Below the pieces are notes generated by a model. It saw only the letters and a program-made list of their open reading frames with translations. It was not told where the DNA came from and ran no database searches. Below, piece after piece: positions 46,430 through 57,262 of a DNA stretch of 64,000 bases (position 1 is its first letter; each line of letters begins with the position of its first letter). Made by a program: the position numbers and the translations under genes. Where the stretch lies: NCBI GenBank assembly GCA_963573305.1, contig OY754332.1:48521559-48585558 (forward strand), in the 5' to 3' direction. Source of the DNA: Pyrrhosoma nymphula (taxonomy: Eukaryota; Arthropoda; Insecta; Odonata; Coenagrionidae).

Positions 46430-48175
46430 ACGCTAAAGTGAACACTTATCGGACAAAAGAGAGAGAAAATGATACCAAAAGTTAAGGACGAAACTGAGAA
46501 CACGTTAATCGAACGAGAAGATTACCAGAATAGGTGGAAAGAGTACGTGAAGATGCTATGTGATACGCGGTAATAGACCGGTGAATAAATATATAATAAG
46601 AGAGTTTAGTAGAGAACGATACCCATGGACCTGAGAAACTCGACAGCAAAATAGAGAAGGTGTCACGAGAGATGAAGGCAAGAAAAGCTGTGGGAGTATA
46701 CTATATTACTTGGAAATTACTGAAGAATGTGGGTAAAGACGAAAGGTGAACTTTTTTTCGAATTCATTTGTGGGATCTACGAGGAGTGAGGGCCAGAGCA
46801 CTTCGTGAAAACAGTCTTAATACCCATCACCAAGACGAAGAAAGCGTTAGGATGCGAGGAGTATAGAAAAATTGGTTTAATTTCACACGTAGCAAAATTT
46901 GCGCTTAGAATAATTGATAAATGGTTGGAGAGTATAGCAAATTACCACTTAAAAGAAGACCAGTTTGTTTTCAGGAAGGGGAGGAGAACTTGCGGTGATG
47001 ACAGCATTGAGAGAAAGGAAACTTAATGATTATCAGGAAGTTATTTCTTGATTTGTGGACTTCACAATGGCGTTTGACAAAGCTAATTGTGAAAAACGAA
47101 TGCAAACCAAAGGTCGCGGGTTCGAGTCCCGCCTGGGGAGGATTTTTCTCCTCCCAGGACATGGTTGTGTGCGTTGTCCTTTGTTACTGTTACAACGCCT
47201 GATGTAAAATGGTCCTCGAGGCTGTATTCAGGTAGATGAAATAAATAAATAAATGAGTACTCACGAAAATACGAACATATGAGTGAGATAGGACACTCAT
47301 ATAAAACTTATGCATGCCCCAGAGGGAACAGGTGAGGGTGGCTGATGGAGATTCAGGGTGGTAGTTATAGGTCGCGGGGTAAGGAAACCTGTTGTCGCTT
47401 CTGCTTTTAAACATTCATACCAAGGAAATGGTAAGAGAGGCATTGGGAGAGCTAGATGTGGGGATCAAAGTAGCAGGCCAGCTGATAAATTCGGTTAGAT
47501 TCTCGAACGAGCAAGCCCTGGTTAGCTAATCATCCAGGAGACATCGGTACATCGATATGGTGTGAAGATAAATTTTAAAAAATAACAAAAATATTGAAAA
47601 TTTCTACGAGAAAGCACGCGAGGTTGGTCATGAAAGTAGGAGGGCACTGACAAATAGCAAGTATAAAAATACATTGCTAGGTTAGTTCGTTGGAAGAAAA
47701 TATTGGCATTGTAGTAAAGACAATGGAAAAAGAATAGCGTAAGAAGTGATTAGTTAAAGGAGGGAGCTGATGACGGGGACCTTGGGGAAGGACGAAAAAA
47801 AAAGAGGTTTGCAAAGAGTTTAATACAATGTGTAGCGGTGCATGGTGCAGAAATATGGCCTCAGAGGAAGGAACACAAGAATATGGCACAGGCGTTTGAG
47901 GTGTGAGCATGGAGGGGAATGGAGAAAGTGCGGTGGATGGAAAGAAAGACAAACGAGGAAGTTCGTGAGTGGATGGGGAGAGGAAGATTCTGGATGAGGT
48001 TAGGAGGAGGCAGAGTTGGTGATTGGAACAGGTAATGAAAGGCGAAGGGTTACTTAATGATAGAGCTGAGAATGCTGGGTAAGTAGGGAAGGGGAAATTA
48101 GAGATAAAGTTTTATGGGCGGCATGAAGAGAGGTGGGACATATGCTGAGATGAAAAAAAAAATTGTGTAGGTAGA
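46430..48175 (+). mobile_element. LINE reverse transcriptase copy, split by a SINE
   Basis: Before the SINE: a K-A-V-G-V..I-T-W-K-L-L-K-N-V-G linker, then KTVLIPITKTKKALGCEEYR, L-I-S-H-V-A-K, EDQFVFRKGRRT and finally F-V-D-F-T-M-A-F-D-K-A (RT motif A with its Asp). After the SINE: V-R-V-A-D-G-D-S-G-W, then EMVREALGELDVGIKV, then W-S-V-A-W-Y-G-A-E-T-W-like sequence, and A-F-E-V-W..R-G-M-E-K-V-R-W-M-E-R-K-T-N-E-E-V near 47900-47970. The order matches one LINE frame. Motif C (YADD) is decayed (S-N-E-Q-A). Stops and indels make it inactive. No APE domain is seen in this copy. Confidence 0.85.
47090..47256 (+). mobile_element. tRNA-derived SINE (second family), nested in a LINE
   Basis: The B box GGTTCGAGTCCC is followed by CCTGGGGAGGATTTTTCTCC, then CAGGACATGG and a tail of AAATA units (about 47238-47254). 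The minus-strand peptide A-G-L-E-P-A-T-F is a well-known artefact of such tRNA-derived SINEs. The head is truncated. It interrupts the LINE frame just after its FVDxxxAFD motif. It is the same family as 51770-51962. Confidence 0.75.
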
Positions 48176-48964
48176 TTGAGGCCTGCGCCTGTAAAAATCT
48201 TAAGGCTTTTACTCACTTCCATTTACACCGGTCTTAATCTGTAGATAACCCTAACCAATCAATCCTAATCCGCCATTATTTTAATCCACTAGCATGAACG
48301 ACGAAAGTCTATCAGAACCCCCATCATCATTCGTTCGCTCATCATCAGTTCGACTAGCGAGTCAAGAAGTCAGAGTTCACGAGGCGAAATTGGAAGGACC
48401 GAGTTCGACTCCTTCCTTTTTCAGTTGAACATATGTCGGCCAGCGAGATGGTGAATTCCTCACCTGCCGTTTGCTCAGGGTTCAAATTAACCATGGGCAG
48501 GTTTCTCACTACTCATGGCATGAGAATTTGAGCAGTTGCAGCTAACGCAAAATCTGATGGCAGACGTATGCGCAGAACACTCAGTTACAGAGGAAGTTAT
48601 ACTAGTGAAGTGAAGGTAGTGAGAAGGGACATAGGGTAAATGAGAATAAAAGTAAACATATATTTACTGCCGAAAGTCTGATTGAAATGGCAATTGTCAT
48701 GTAGCTCAAATGGTTGGAGAATTCCACTCAAGGCCATCAAGAGTAAACAAAAGTAAACCCGTATCCAGTGTAATTAGTGAAACTGCTACATAAAGAGTAA
48801 AAATAAAACAGGGGTAGGTATTCCAAGGAAACTGATTGATTGAGGTGTGACTTCTTGGTAGTGACAAATATCCATTTAATTTCAAAACTAGGTACTTTTC
48901 TGCAGTTTAACTATTTCTGAGACCAAATTCACCTTGATAAGGTCTATTCTGGTGGCTGATGAAT
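48176..48964. other. Unassigned sequence
   Basis: No gene recognised. A B-box-like GAGTTCGACTCC occurs near 48402 without a convincing A box. Confidence 0.35.
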
Positions 48965-49262
48965 CAAGTCAAGTAAAAAAGACATTTATTTTGCTAAAGT
49001 AGCAATCATAAAACATGCATCGAAACAAAACAATAACAGTATGAATAGCAAGTATATTCTATCAAGTACATACAAACAATACCACAATGGCGCCCTGTTT
49101 TAAGGATACATTTCCTCTTAAGGGTCTGAGCATTAATATTTCGAGTATTCTAAGTCTGTGTTCAAAACAAAATCTATCAGCGTTTGCCTGTTCAACATAG
49201 AAACAGGTTTTGAAGCTTCAACTACTCCATATACATCCTCAGGCAATTTTTTTCCAGTTTGC
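48965..49262 (-). mobile_element. LINE 3' end
   Basis: On the minus strand from about 49260: W-x-K-L-P-E-D-V-Y-G-V-V, the W-N-x-L-P block near the end of a LINE frame, a short tail to L-N-T-D-L-E-Y, and a stop. About 200 bp of 3' UTR follows, ending AGCAAAATAAATGTC near 48978. Only the terminal part is present. Confidence 0.55.
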
Positions 49263-49319
49263 AAGGTTTAAGGTTGGGAGAGAGATCAGATCAGGTAGGA
49301 GATTAGTAAGAAAAACAGG

Positions 49320-49391
49320 TCCTCGGTAGTATAGTGGCCAGAATCCCCGCCTGTCATATGGGAGACCGGGATTCGATTCTCCTCCGAGGAG
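49320..49391 (+). pseudogene. tRNA-Asp-like pseudogene (anticodon GUC)
   Basis: This 72-nt sequence follows the tRNA-Asp consensus: acceptor TCCTCGG pairs with CCGAGGA, discriminator G, A box TAGTATAGTGG, anticodon loop CTGTCAT with GTC. An eight-T run right after it (49394-49401) could stop Pol III. The anticodon stem (CCCGC/ATGGG) and the T stem (CGGGA/CTCCT) each carry mismatches, so it is probably a tRNA pseudogene or a SINE head rather than a working gene. No intron. Confidence 0.65.
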
Positions 49392-49401
49392 AATTTTTTT
49401 T

Positions 49402-50439
49402 CCAGTTCACCGCATCCTCAACTTATCTAAACTCGCACCATTATTCGCCCAACCCCTCCCCCACCTTCAACCACTCCCGCTTGCGAAGTACAGAGGTACG
49501 ATGCAGATGGAGAGGGGAGAAGAAAGTCCACAGTAAGTGAGGGAGGGGGAAGTGAAGGAGGGGAAGTAAGGGTTGGAGGGGAGAGAGTAAAAATTGAAGG
49601 GGGGGGAGGCCATGACCAATTGGATGGATGGAAAGAGGCAAATTTCTACTTTCGCCTCGGCACCATCCACACCAATTCTGCCAGGAGACCTTTTTAAGCA
49701 TCATTTGGCTAATCATGAAGGATTTCAGGTAGCTTCGCGTGAGAGTGATAAGTTGAAGAGACATAATCTAGTTGTGGGAATCAATTCTCCCTTAGATGAG
49801 AATTTAAGTCTTTAGGAAGATTGAGATCTGTAGGGAGGCCAAAAAATTAAGAAATAAATAAAACATAACATTAAATTTAATAGAGACAAGGGACGAAAGA
49901 TAAGTTAATTTTGGCTAACAGTATTTTCAAGAAAAAAGAATAACATCCAGAACGTTGTACACCCACTCTGACCCCCTACCTTTTTTACTCCCCCTTCACA
50001 GAGTGAAGCCTAGAGGGGCTCTCCCCCTTATGCCACTTCTAGTAGTCCCAATGTCTGAATTGGCATTTTCTGAAAGTACTTTTGCAGCAGTTGTCCACTG
50101 ACTCCTGGGAGCACCTGAAGTAACTCAGTTTCCTCTTGTAAATTGAGGGCTTCTACAAGTATCACTATTTCTTGGTGCCATAAGTTCCTCTAATAACAGG
50201 AATGGGCCTAGTAAAGACCCATTTTTTAAGAGGTTATAGAGTACTAAATGAATATCATTACATCTCACAACATAACCATGCTTATTTATACCTAAGTAAG
50301 ACCTAGTACAACTGTGCTTTCCCATGACAATACCAGGCTCCCACCATTAATTTTTTATTGCCTTAACCCATTCTCTATCTTCTCTCTAAAATTCCCTTAC
50401 CTGCCTCCTGGAGGCTCTATCATTCATTGTCATTAGCAA
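49402..50439. other. Unassigned sequence
   Basis: A purine-rich GGGGAGAGG-type tract at about 49505-49610 gives overlapping frames on both strands. No gene recognised. Confidence 0.35.
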
Positions 50440-50965
50440 GGCAATTGATAATAAAATGCCGACTATTCTTGTCATGCTGGATTTTAGTAACGCATTTCAC
50501 CGTGTTCATCACCAGCTCCTATTAAGAAAAATGAAGGACTTAAACTTTTCCCGGGGTTATTAAATTGGTTCCACTCCTATCGAACAGGTCACAGACAGGC
50601 TGTCAAGGACACTACAGGAAATATTTCTAGCTGGCGATCTATCCTGAGTGGGCTCTCTCAAGGATCCATCCTTGGTCCTTTGTTATTTTCCCTGTGTGTG
50701 TTGGATCTCCCTAAGAACCAAATGTTTTGTGAATATATGTTCTATGCAGATGATCTTCAAACTTATCTACACTGTACACCAAGTGAACTACTACTATTGA
50801 AAATATAAATATTGATCTTAAAGCGATTTCTGAATGGTCCAAAAGGAATTTCTTTATTCCATTTAATGGTAGAAGTCCGACTCTTCCTCACTAGATCCCA
50901 AAAATATTTACTTAATTCTTGGCTTTTCTGAAGAATTTATTTGCCTAAATGTACGCCCTTTTCTG
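50440..50965 (+). mobile_element. LINE reverse transcriptase catalytic core (broken)
   Basis: Conserved RT motifs are readable on the plus strand. Motif A is V-M-L-D-F-S-N-A-F-H-R-V (about 50476-50510). After a one-base frameshift near 50560 come N-W-F-H-S-Y, motif B S-G-L-S-Q-G-S-I-L-G-P-L-L-F (about 50648-50690) and motif C F-Y-A-D-D (about 50740-50754), with both catalytic Asp present. The frame closes at about 50806, and weaker similarity continues to about 50960. This is the only place in the window with motifs A, B and C together. The frameshift makes it inactive. Confidence 0.85.
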
Positions 50966-51769
50966 CAAGCCCATTACTTTGATGGTGGTGGGGGCTACTA
51001 GTCCTCAACCCCATCTGATTCTTTCTGAAATATTTTTGACAGCCATAAGACATGAAAAGTAAAAGTGTAGAAAAGTACAAAGTGTTTTAGTCACCATGAA
51101 TCTAATGGACTTCCACGAAGTTAACTCACCAACCATCAAGTTTATGAAAGGCATATTGTCTGCAATACAATCTCTGGGAATCTCATAAGTCGCAAAAAGA
51201 CTGTAATGCATTATTTATGGTATTAGTAGTTTTACTTGACAAGGGAATTAATCCCAACCATTTAGAGTAAAAGCCAACATGGACAAGATAGTGGTTTTCA
51301 GCAATTTTTAAAGCACTTTTCTCAAATGGCAACTTTGGTACTTAATGAGGGATTAATGGCTGTTTTTAGTTTATGGGATTGGACTTATTGCATACTTCAA
51401 ATTCATTAACTATGGTTTTGATGTTCCTTGACATCCCAGGTCAATGAAATAACTCTCTAGCTTTAATACGAGTCTTTTCAATCCCACCATGACCTTAATT
51501 TAATAATTTTAGCACATAAGATTTAAGATCACTAGGTACTACAATTTCTAGCGTATATTATTATTAATTAGCGTATAGATAGGCCGTACAAAATAGCCGT
51601 GGACACACGCACATGTTTTTCTTCAGAGGGTAGCTCACAAAGAGCACTATGCCGGCAATAGGCTTGGTAGTCGCTGAAAATCGAGAGAGCCTCATCACTC
51701 CATCTGGAACAATTTCACATCGTTTTCAGCAGATCCAAGTTTTACGCGCATCAACTTTTTAATTAGCCT
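50966..51769. other. Unassigned sequence
   Basis: No gene recognised; probably includes decayed LINE or other repeat sequence. Confidence 0.35.
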
Positions 51770-51962
51770 CATCACCAACATTTTTTTGTGGCTACGCAGT
51801 CCTTGCTTGCTAATCCGAAGGTCATGGGTTCGAATCCCACTTGGGTGGGTTTTCTTCCACTCAGGGCATGGGTGTAAATGTAATGTAATATCTTGGGTTA
51901 AATGTAAGAGAGGCATAGCTCTAATTTCACCATAAACAAAGGCAATAAATAAAATAAATAAT
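51770..51962 (+). mobile_element. tRNA-derived SINE (second family)
   Basis: A 'GCAGTCCTTGCTTGCTAATC' head segment, B box GGGTTCGAATCCCA, then CTTGGGTGGGTTTTCTTCC and CAGGGCATGGGTG, and a long tail of AATA units (to about 51962). The blocks after the B box match those of the SINE at 47090-47256. The minus-strand peptide G-I-R-T-H-D-L-R-I is the usual spurious product of such elements. The A box is not clear. Confidence 0.75.
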
Positions 51963-52459
51963 TAGACTTGAAAGTTTTTACGTTATGAAAGCCTAAAATT
52001 ATTCAGGACTGAAAATTTTTAACAAAAGAACAACCAAAAAAATTATTCAGGGTGGAGAAATAGAACTGAAGATGGATAAAATGGACGGATGGATGAAAGA
52101 TGGATACTGAAGACCATGATATAAAATGAAAACCTTGGGTAAGCTTGGAGGTTGTAAGAAATGGATGAGTAACATAGATGCCGTGAAAGTGAAAGAAAGT
52201 ATGTATAGTAAAGGAATGCACAGAGTAAGACAAAAAGTTTTTTAGTTGAGTCTATTCATTGATAAATGGTTTCCTGATATTTGATTCTAACCTTTCTTAA
52301 CCAGTAGGGATACTTCAAGGCTTCAAAAGTTACCGAATAAAAATTATGATGAACTCTTGTTATATCATAATTTGTTTTAGTGTAAAGGCACATTTCATTC
52401 CCCCTTACATTTACGTTATAACAAGGTTCTACTGTATGTACTAGTACTGCAATGGTATA
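51963..52459. other. Unassigned sequence
   Basis: No feature recognised. Confidence 0.35.
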
Positions 52460-53283
52460 GGAATAGCTTGCAAAAAGCTACCCTGAAGCACACCAACTCA
52501 GATCACAATCTAGTCATAGCAGAGATATACCTGAAGCTAAAGAGGGTGTGGAAAGGGAGGAGAAAGGAGGCCTAACCCTAGAAAGATTACAAGAAGATGG
52601 AAAAAGGGAGGAGCTAAATAGAGAGCGTAAACAGTCCCTATGATCAAAGAGCTACACAAACAATGTAAACAATAGCCGGGATAGAATCAAGAGCAGTTTA
52701 AAAGAGACAGCATAAAAGGTATTTGGAACTGAGCTTAGAAGTAAAATAAGGAAAGAATGGGTCACATAAGAGATGCTGAATAAAATCGAGGAAATGGAAG
52801 ATGGTGAACATAGATGAAGGAAGGAGAAGATACAAAAGACTCAATAATGAACTAAGGAGAGAGCATGACAAAGCTAAATAAATATAGGCTTGGGTAAAGT
52901 GCAAGTAAATGGAAACATTAGAAAAAGAGGCGAGATATGATCGAATGTGTCACGAGGCCACAGAAACCATATTTAAGGAAGCAGTAGTGGAGTAATAGAA
53001 ACCACTGATGGAGCGAGCCTAAAGTGTTGTTGGAAAGATGTTGACATTAGTGAGCGAGCCTAAAGAGTTGTTGGAAAGATGGAAAGAGTATATAGAGTGG
53101 CTATATGCTTGGGAGGGTAGACCTGAAGAAGAAGACTTAGAACTGGTAGAGGAAAGTGGAGTTACAGACGATAATAGAAGATACCATGTATCATAGAGTA
53201 GAATAGAAAAATCAATATATGAAATGAAAATGGAAAAGCTGGGATTGTTGAAATCCCTATTGAATTGATAAAATTATGGGATC
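52460..53283 (+). mobile_element. LINE endonuclease-RT linker fragment
   Basis: Near 52495 the plus strand reads S-D-H-N-L-V-I-A-E, the S-D-H motif at the end of the APE-type endonuclease domain, then K-L-K-R-V-W-K. Further on come a W-K-E-Y-I-E-W-L block (about 53080), N-R-R-Y-H-V and E-M-K-M-E-K-L-G (about 53220-53245), matching the linker before the RT domain. A 42-bp unit (GAGCGAGCCTAAAG..GGAAAGATG) is tandemly duplicated at about 53012-53080. Stops are frequent. The copy ends at the foldback. Confidence 0.65.
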
Positions 53284-53862
53284 AATAAAAATATATTAAA
53301 AAATACTTTTTAAAAACTGGTCTTATTTAAAAATGCACTAAAAAGTAAAAAATAAAAATTCACCAAAAAAAAGATAATAAATTTCAGATTGAAATTTACG
53401 AAGTTAAGAGACCTTCTATTCCAAATTTCTTAATATATATAAAGTTGAAAGTGAAAATGAATATTTGTTTACTTTATCTGTGCAATTCGTCGATAATTAT
53501 GAGGCAAGAATGTATAATCGTACATCTTATTGATCATCATGATTATAAGACCAGGGTGCAAAGTAATATACTAAGTTGAATTTGAGCACCCTGGTCTTAT
53601 AATCATGATGATCAATTAGACGTACGATTATACGTTCTTGCCTCATAATCATCGAGGAATTGCACAGATAAAGTAAGCAAATATTCATTTTCACTTTCAA
53701 CTTTAATATATTTATAAATTTGGAATAGAAGGTCTCTTAACTTTGTAAATTTCAATCTAAAATTTATTTTCAACTTTTTAGTGCATTTTTATTTTTTACT
53801 GTTTACAGCATTTTGAAATAAGACCAGTTTTTAAAAATGTTTTTTTATATATTTTTATTTTA
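53284..53862. mobile_element. 0.58-kb foldback element
   Basis: The arms of about 280 bp (53284-53562 and 53582-53862) are inverted copies around a spacer of about 20 bp, with scattered mismatches and small indels. Landmarks are AAAACTGGTCTTATTT at the outer end, GAGACCTTCTATTCCAAATT, GAAAATGAATATTTG, and CATGATTATAAGACCAGGGT at the inner end. It is non-coding. The structure would fold into one long hairpin if transcribed. Confidence 0.85.
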
Positions 53863-53929
53863 TACTTTTTAGTCTTCACACTTTTATTAATTTAACAAAT
53901 TAAGTAAACTTTCTAACGGTTCCATGGGA

Positions 53930-54510
53930 AGGGGTTCAAAAATTGGGTAATAGATATGCTATTAAATTCATGAAGCAAGTTGAAAATTCATCTTAATATT
54001 AATTATGCAACGGTTCTTTGAAATTTAAATTACTAGCATTTCTTCTCAATGTAAATGCTAAAATGATGGCTGCAATGAATTGCAACAGCACTGACTGTGA
54101 GTAGACAATGTAATGCGGGATGCTTAATGTTAGGATAAAGAAATATAAAATTAAAGCCATTTCATTTTAGTAGATTAACTTGGTAATTAGTGAATAAAAT
54201 GATTGATTCATGTACTGTCACCGAGATTAAACATGTATGCAAAATTTGGTAAAGATTGAACAACGGGAAGGGGTTCAAAAGTTGGGTAATAGATATGTGA
54301 TTAAACTCATGAATCAAGTTAATATAAGACCAATAATAATTAGTAGGTTAACTTAGAAATTAGTGAATGTAATGATTTATTCATGTATGGTCATCAAGAT
54401 TAAACATGTACGCAAAATTTGGGAAAGATTGAACTACAGGAAGGGGTTCAAAAATTGGGTAATAGATATGCGATTAAACTCACGAAGCAAGTTAATATAA
54501 GACCAGCAAA
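53930..54510 (+). repeat. ~173-bp tandem repeat, two and a part copies
   Basis: The unit containing GGAAGGGGTTCAAAA, TTGGGTAATAGATATG and AAGTTAATATAAGACCA occurs at about 54165-54337 and 54338-54510. A partial copy (GGAAGGGGTTCAAAAATTGG) lies at about 53930-53990. The spacing between GAAGGGG marks in the two full units is 173 bp. It may be a LINE 3' UTR segment, since a LINE coding piece follows directly. Confidence 0.65.
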
Positions 54511-54697
54511 AAGGAAAGGAAGAGCTGCTCAAGCTCAAGCAATTGTATATGGGATATATGAAGCTGGCAAGTGGCCAAAAGAGTTTGGAGAAATAGTAAA
54601 GATACTCATAGAAAGGAGAAAAAGCAGCAAGAAATGCGAAGAACAATACTTTAAGCTTAATATCTCACACAGAAAAAGTATTACTGAGGACAATTAA
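54505..54697 (+). mobile_element. LINE RT N-terminal fragment
   Basis: The frame encodes R-A-A-Q-A-Q-A-I-V-Y-G-I-Y-E-A-G-K-W-P-K-E-F, then K-I-L-I-E-R-R-K-S-S-K-K-C-E-E, then L-N-I-S-H-R. This parallels F-I-C-G-I-Y-E-E..K-T-V-L-I-P-I-T-K-T-K-K-A-L-G-C-E-E-Y-R..L-I-S-H in the LINE at 46430-48175. The upstream part of the 54419 frame belongs to the tandem repeat. Confidence 0.65.
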
Positions 54698-54929
54698 CAG
54701 AGGTAGGGCTACCATACGTCCTCTTTTTCCGGTATAAAAAGAATGTCCATGCGGATTTTAGGAAAAATTACGAAATGTCCTCTTTTTGGCTCTGAGAAAA
54801 ACATGCTCATTGGAAACACTGTGTTAAGCCATTTTGGTCCTTCAAAGATAGCAACACAAGGGAGCAGCAGACTTCAAAGAAGTCACTTTGGCGAACAGCA
54901 TCTAGTTAACATCTAACTCCCTTGTATCC

Positions 54930-55046
54930 TCCTAAATTGCCACGGGAATTAGGAAGCAGGGGTAGCGTAGTGCTCTACGCATTGGCCCGGCAAGCCAAAG
55001 GTCTGTGGTTTGATTCCGATTTTTTTCTCGTGGCAATTTCTACGTA
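54930..55046 (+). mobile_element. tRNA-like element inside a short inverted repeat
   Basis: The tRNA-like stretch has an A box in GGGGTAGCGTAGTGC, an anticodon-type stem TTGGC/GCCAA around loop CCGGCAA, and B box GGTTTGATTCC, then a run of Ts. It is framed by AAATTGCCACGGGA at about 54935 and its complement TCTCGTGGCAATTT at about 55026. C instead of U at loop position 33 argues against a working tRNA. It could be a SINE head or a tRNA-derived MITE. Confidence 0.5.
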
Positions 55047-55241
55047 TTTTGTCACTGTATTTGCGGCAGACACGAATGAATTCAAGATTATAGTTTGTCC
55101 ACTCATTTATGTCAGTTTTCAACAATAATATATTAAACTTAGAGAAAGAATCAAAATATGTTACTTAAAGTTTCTATTTTGGAATCCACTTAAGTTATTC
55201 TTGAGGGAAGATACAAGAATAATTATAAGTCCTTAAAAATA

Positions 55242-55840
55242 AGGGAAGTAACTACAGAAAAAATAGAGGAAGGTTACACACAGGAGTGTGGTAGCTTTAG
55301 TGAGGAGATGATAGCAGCATATAGAACTGCTATTGAGTATTTTAAGAAGTGGTTGGCTCAATATCAACTATTCAAACCATTGAAATGGATGCAACTTTCA
55401 AGAACTCCTAAATGAGAGGATGTTTAAAAATGCATCCCATATCTTAATGAAAAAAACAAATATAAGACTAAACGACAGTGTTTTGATCAATTTTGCAGTT
55501 TCACAAATTTTTTAAAGAACTATGAAAGAAAATAAAACCAACCAGCAGGTGAAGTGTAATGTGCATATTTCTGTCATTCGTCTAATTATGTGCACCATTC
55601 TGAATTGGTAAAACTGCTGAGTTCTTCTCTTCTATACCTAGTCATAAAAATAATTTACAATGTGTTTTATCTCTTGGAAACACACAGTGGACCAAAGACA
55701 GGAACAAATTTAAAATAGAAAACATGAAAGGTGTAGTGTGCGAGCAGTACAATTTTAAGCACTTCAGCTGCCTAAGCTTTTATAAATAGGTACTAGCTGG
55801 GAAACAGAAAACTGTGTCCTTGTTTCAATTTTACATTTTT
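55242..55840 (+). pseudogene. hAT transposase pseudogene (C-terminal half)
   Basis: One frame from 55242 reads E-I-E-Y-F-K-K-W-L-A-Q-Y..F-K-P-L-K-W-M-Q-L-S-R-T-P-K, stop (where W is expected), E-D-V, stop, C-I-P-Y-L-N-E-K, then R-Q-C-F-D-Q-F-C-S-F-T-N-F-L. At 55685 a further block reads QWTKDRNKFKIENMKGVVCE, then Q-Y-N-F and F-S-C-L-S-F-Y-K. Together these fit the central and C-terminal dimerisation regions of hAT transposases (pre-terminal 'SxxxxxWTxxRNxxxxExxKxxL'). At least three in-frame stops plus a shift make it inactive. The N-terminal BED finger and DDE core are not seen. Confidence 0.65.
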
Positions 55841-57240
55841 TAAATCATTTGGCATACTTCCCTGGCCCTTATATTTCTTATCATCAATGCCCCTTCTATT
55901 TTTCATCATCAGAAATCTCTGGATGAAATAAATCACTTTCACCATCATTGCTTTTATGGATTTCCTGAATAAAAACCATCCACAATATCTGAGTTTGACC
56001 TATCACAATGAGCCATGTTGATCCATATGGCCCCTCCGACTACAAGAAATGCTGCAGGGCCCGACCAGCTAAACTTGGGTCGGAAAAAGCTCGGTAAGAA
56101 AAGGAGAAATGTCAGTAACCATAGGCCATCTAGTGGATTAATTAAACTATGTGTTTTAGCACATCATATCACAGCAGTAACCTGACTGCCAATGGGGTAC
56201 AACTCCTAAAAAAGGAATGCATCAGTCCTGTCTAATGACAGGATCTGCATTCCTGGAAGGATTAGCAAACATGTCAAATAATGGGATACCAAGAGTGATA
56301 ATGGTATAAGAGGAAGGGGTAGAAGGGGTAGAATGTGGTAGAAGCAGCTCTAAAGAGGAGGAATATTAGGAGTTTTAAGAATAGGAGAGCGTGTATGAAG
56401 CAATGCATGAGTGTAAGAGAAGCAAAAGAGGTTTGCAAGGATAGGTCTTAATGGGGGCAGTAATTAAAAAGGACCCAGCTTTCTAGGCCTAACAGCAGCA
56501 AAAGCAATAGCTAAGTTCTTTGACTTTGCCTTCCCCGAAAGGGAATGGTGTGATGGGTATGTGTGTACATATGGATAGCTACTTACAAAAAATCATTCCA
56601 TTTTCAATGCAACCAGCTCAACACAGTTTTTTTTAAAGGCAAATTCACAACTCTGTTAGGCAGCATGCAAGTACTGACTGCATATGACTGCCCACCTTGT
56701 AAATTTCACTGTTCACCAGGTCTGCTAACAAAAGTGCATCCTGTAAATGTTATTAGGAGGTAGCCAGGGAGGAGGTTATGGTGAAGGGTCCTCTGTAGAT
56801 CTTGTCATCACGTAAACAAGCACAATTAAAACCACTTTCCATTGGCCATGCAACAGGTGATTTTTTTATGGTGGTTCTTGCAGAGATGGTGATTTAATGG
56901 ATCATAGGAATGGCTGCACATAGCCCATGATGGTTCTAGCTTTCATAATACTTTCTGGGTGCATCAGGAATTTAAGAGTACCCAACTCAGTAACTCAGTT
57001 GAGCATAAGTCATAAGTGGTATAAGTTCTTGATGATGCCTCTTACATTGCCCTTCACTTCACAATCATAGCCACTCCTACACCAACTCTTCTACCATTAA
57101 CTATTTCCTGACGGAATTTTACGCACTCAGATTAGCCAATGTGGTCTCAAGCAGACGGATTCATTATCAGAGATTTCACTATTTTGACTGTGAAAGTACA
57201 ATTTTTAGAGTATTGGATCAGCTTTCGGGCATTCCTCCGC
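55841..57240. other. Unassigned sequence
   Basis: No gene recognised. The frame at 56563-56763 has no domain. Confidence 0.35.
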
Positions 57241-57262
57241 ATGATTTCTATTGATGACAAAA

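Noticed and set aside
46971..47162. Minus-strand frame with A-G-L-E-P-A-T-F
   Set aside because: This peptide is a well-known false protein from tRNA-derived SINEs read antisense; it overlaps the SINE at 47090-47256.
49320..49391. Functional tRNA-Asp gene
   Set aside because: The GUC anticodon and acceptor stem are intact, but the anticodon and T stems carry mismatches; I list it as a pseudogene instead.
51695..51916. Minus-strand frame with G-I-R-T-H-D-L-R-I
   Set aside because: Same kind of SINE artefact, over the SINE at 51770-51962.
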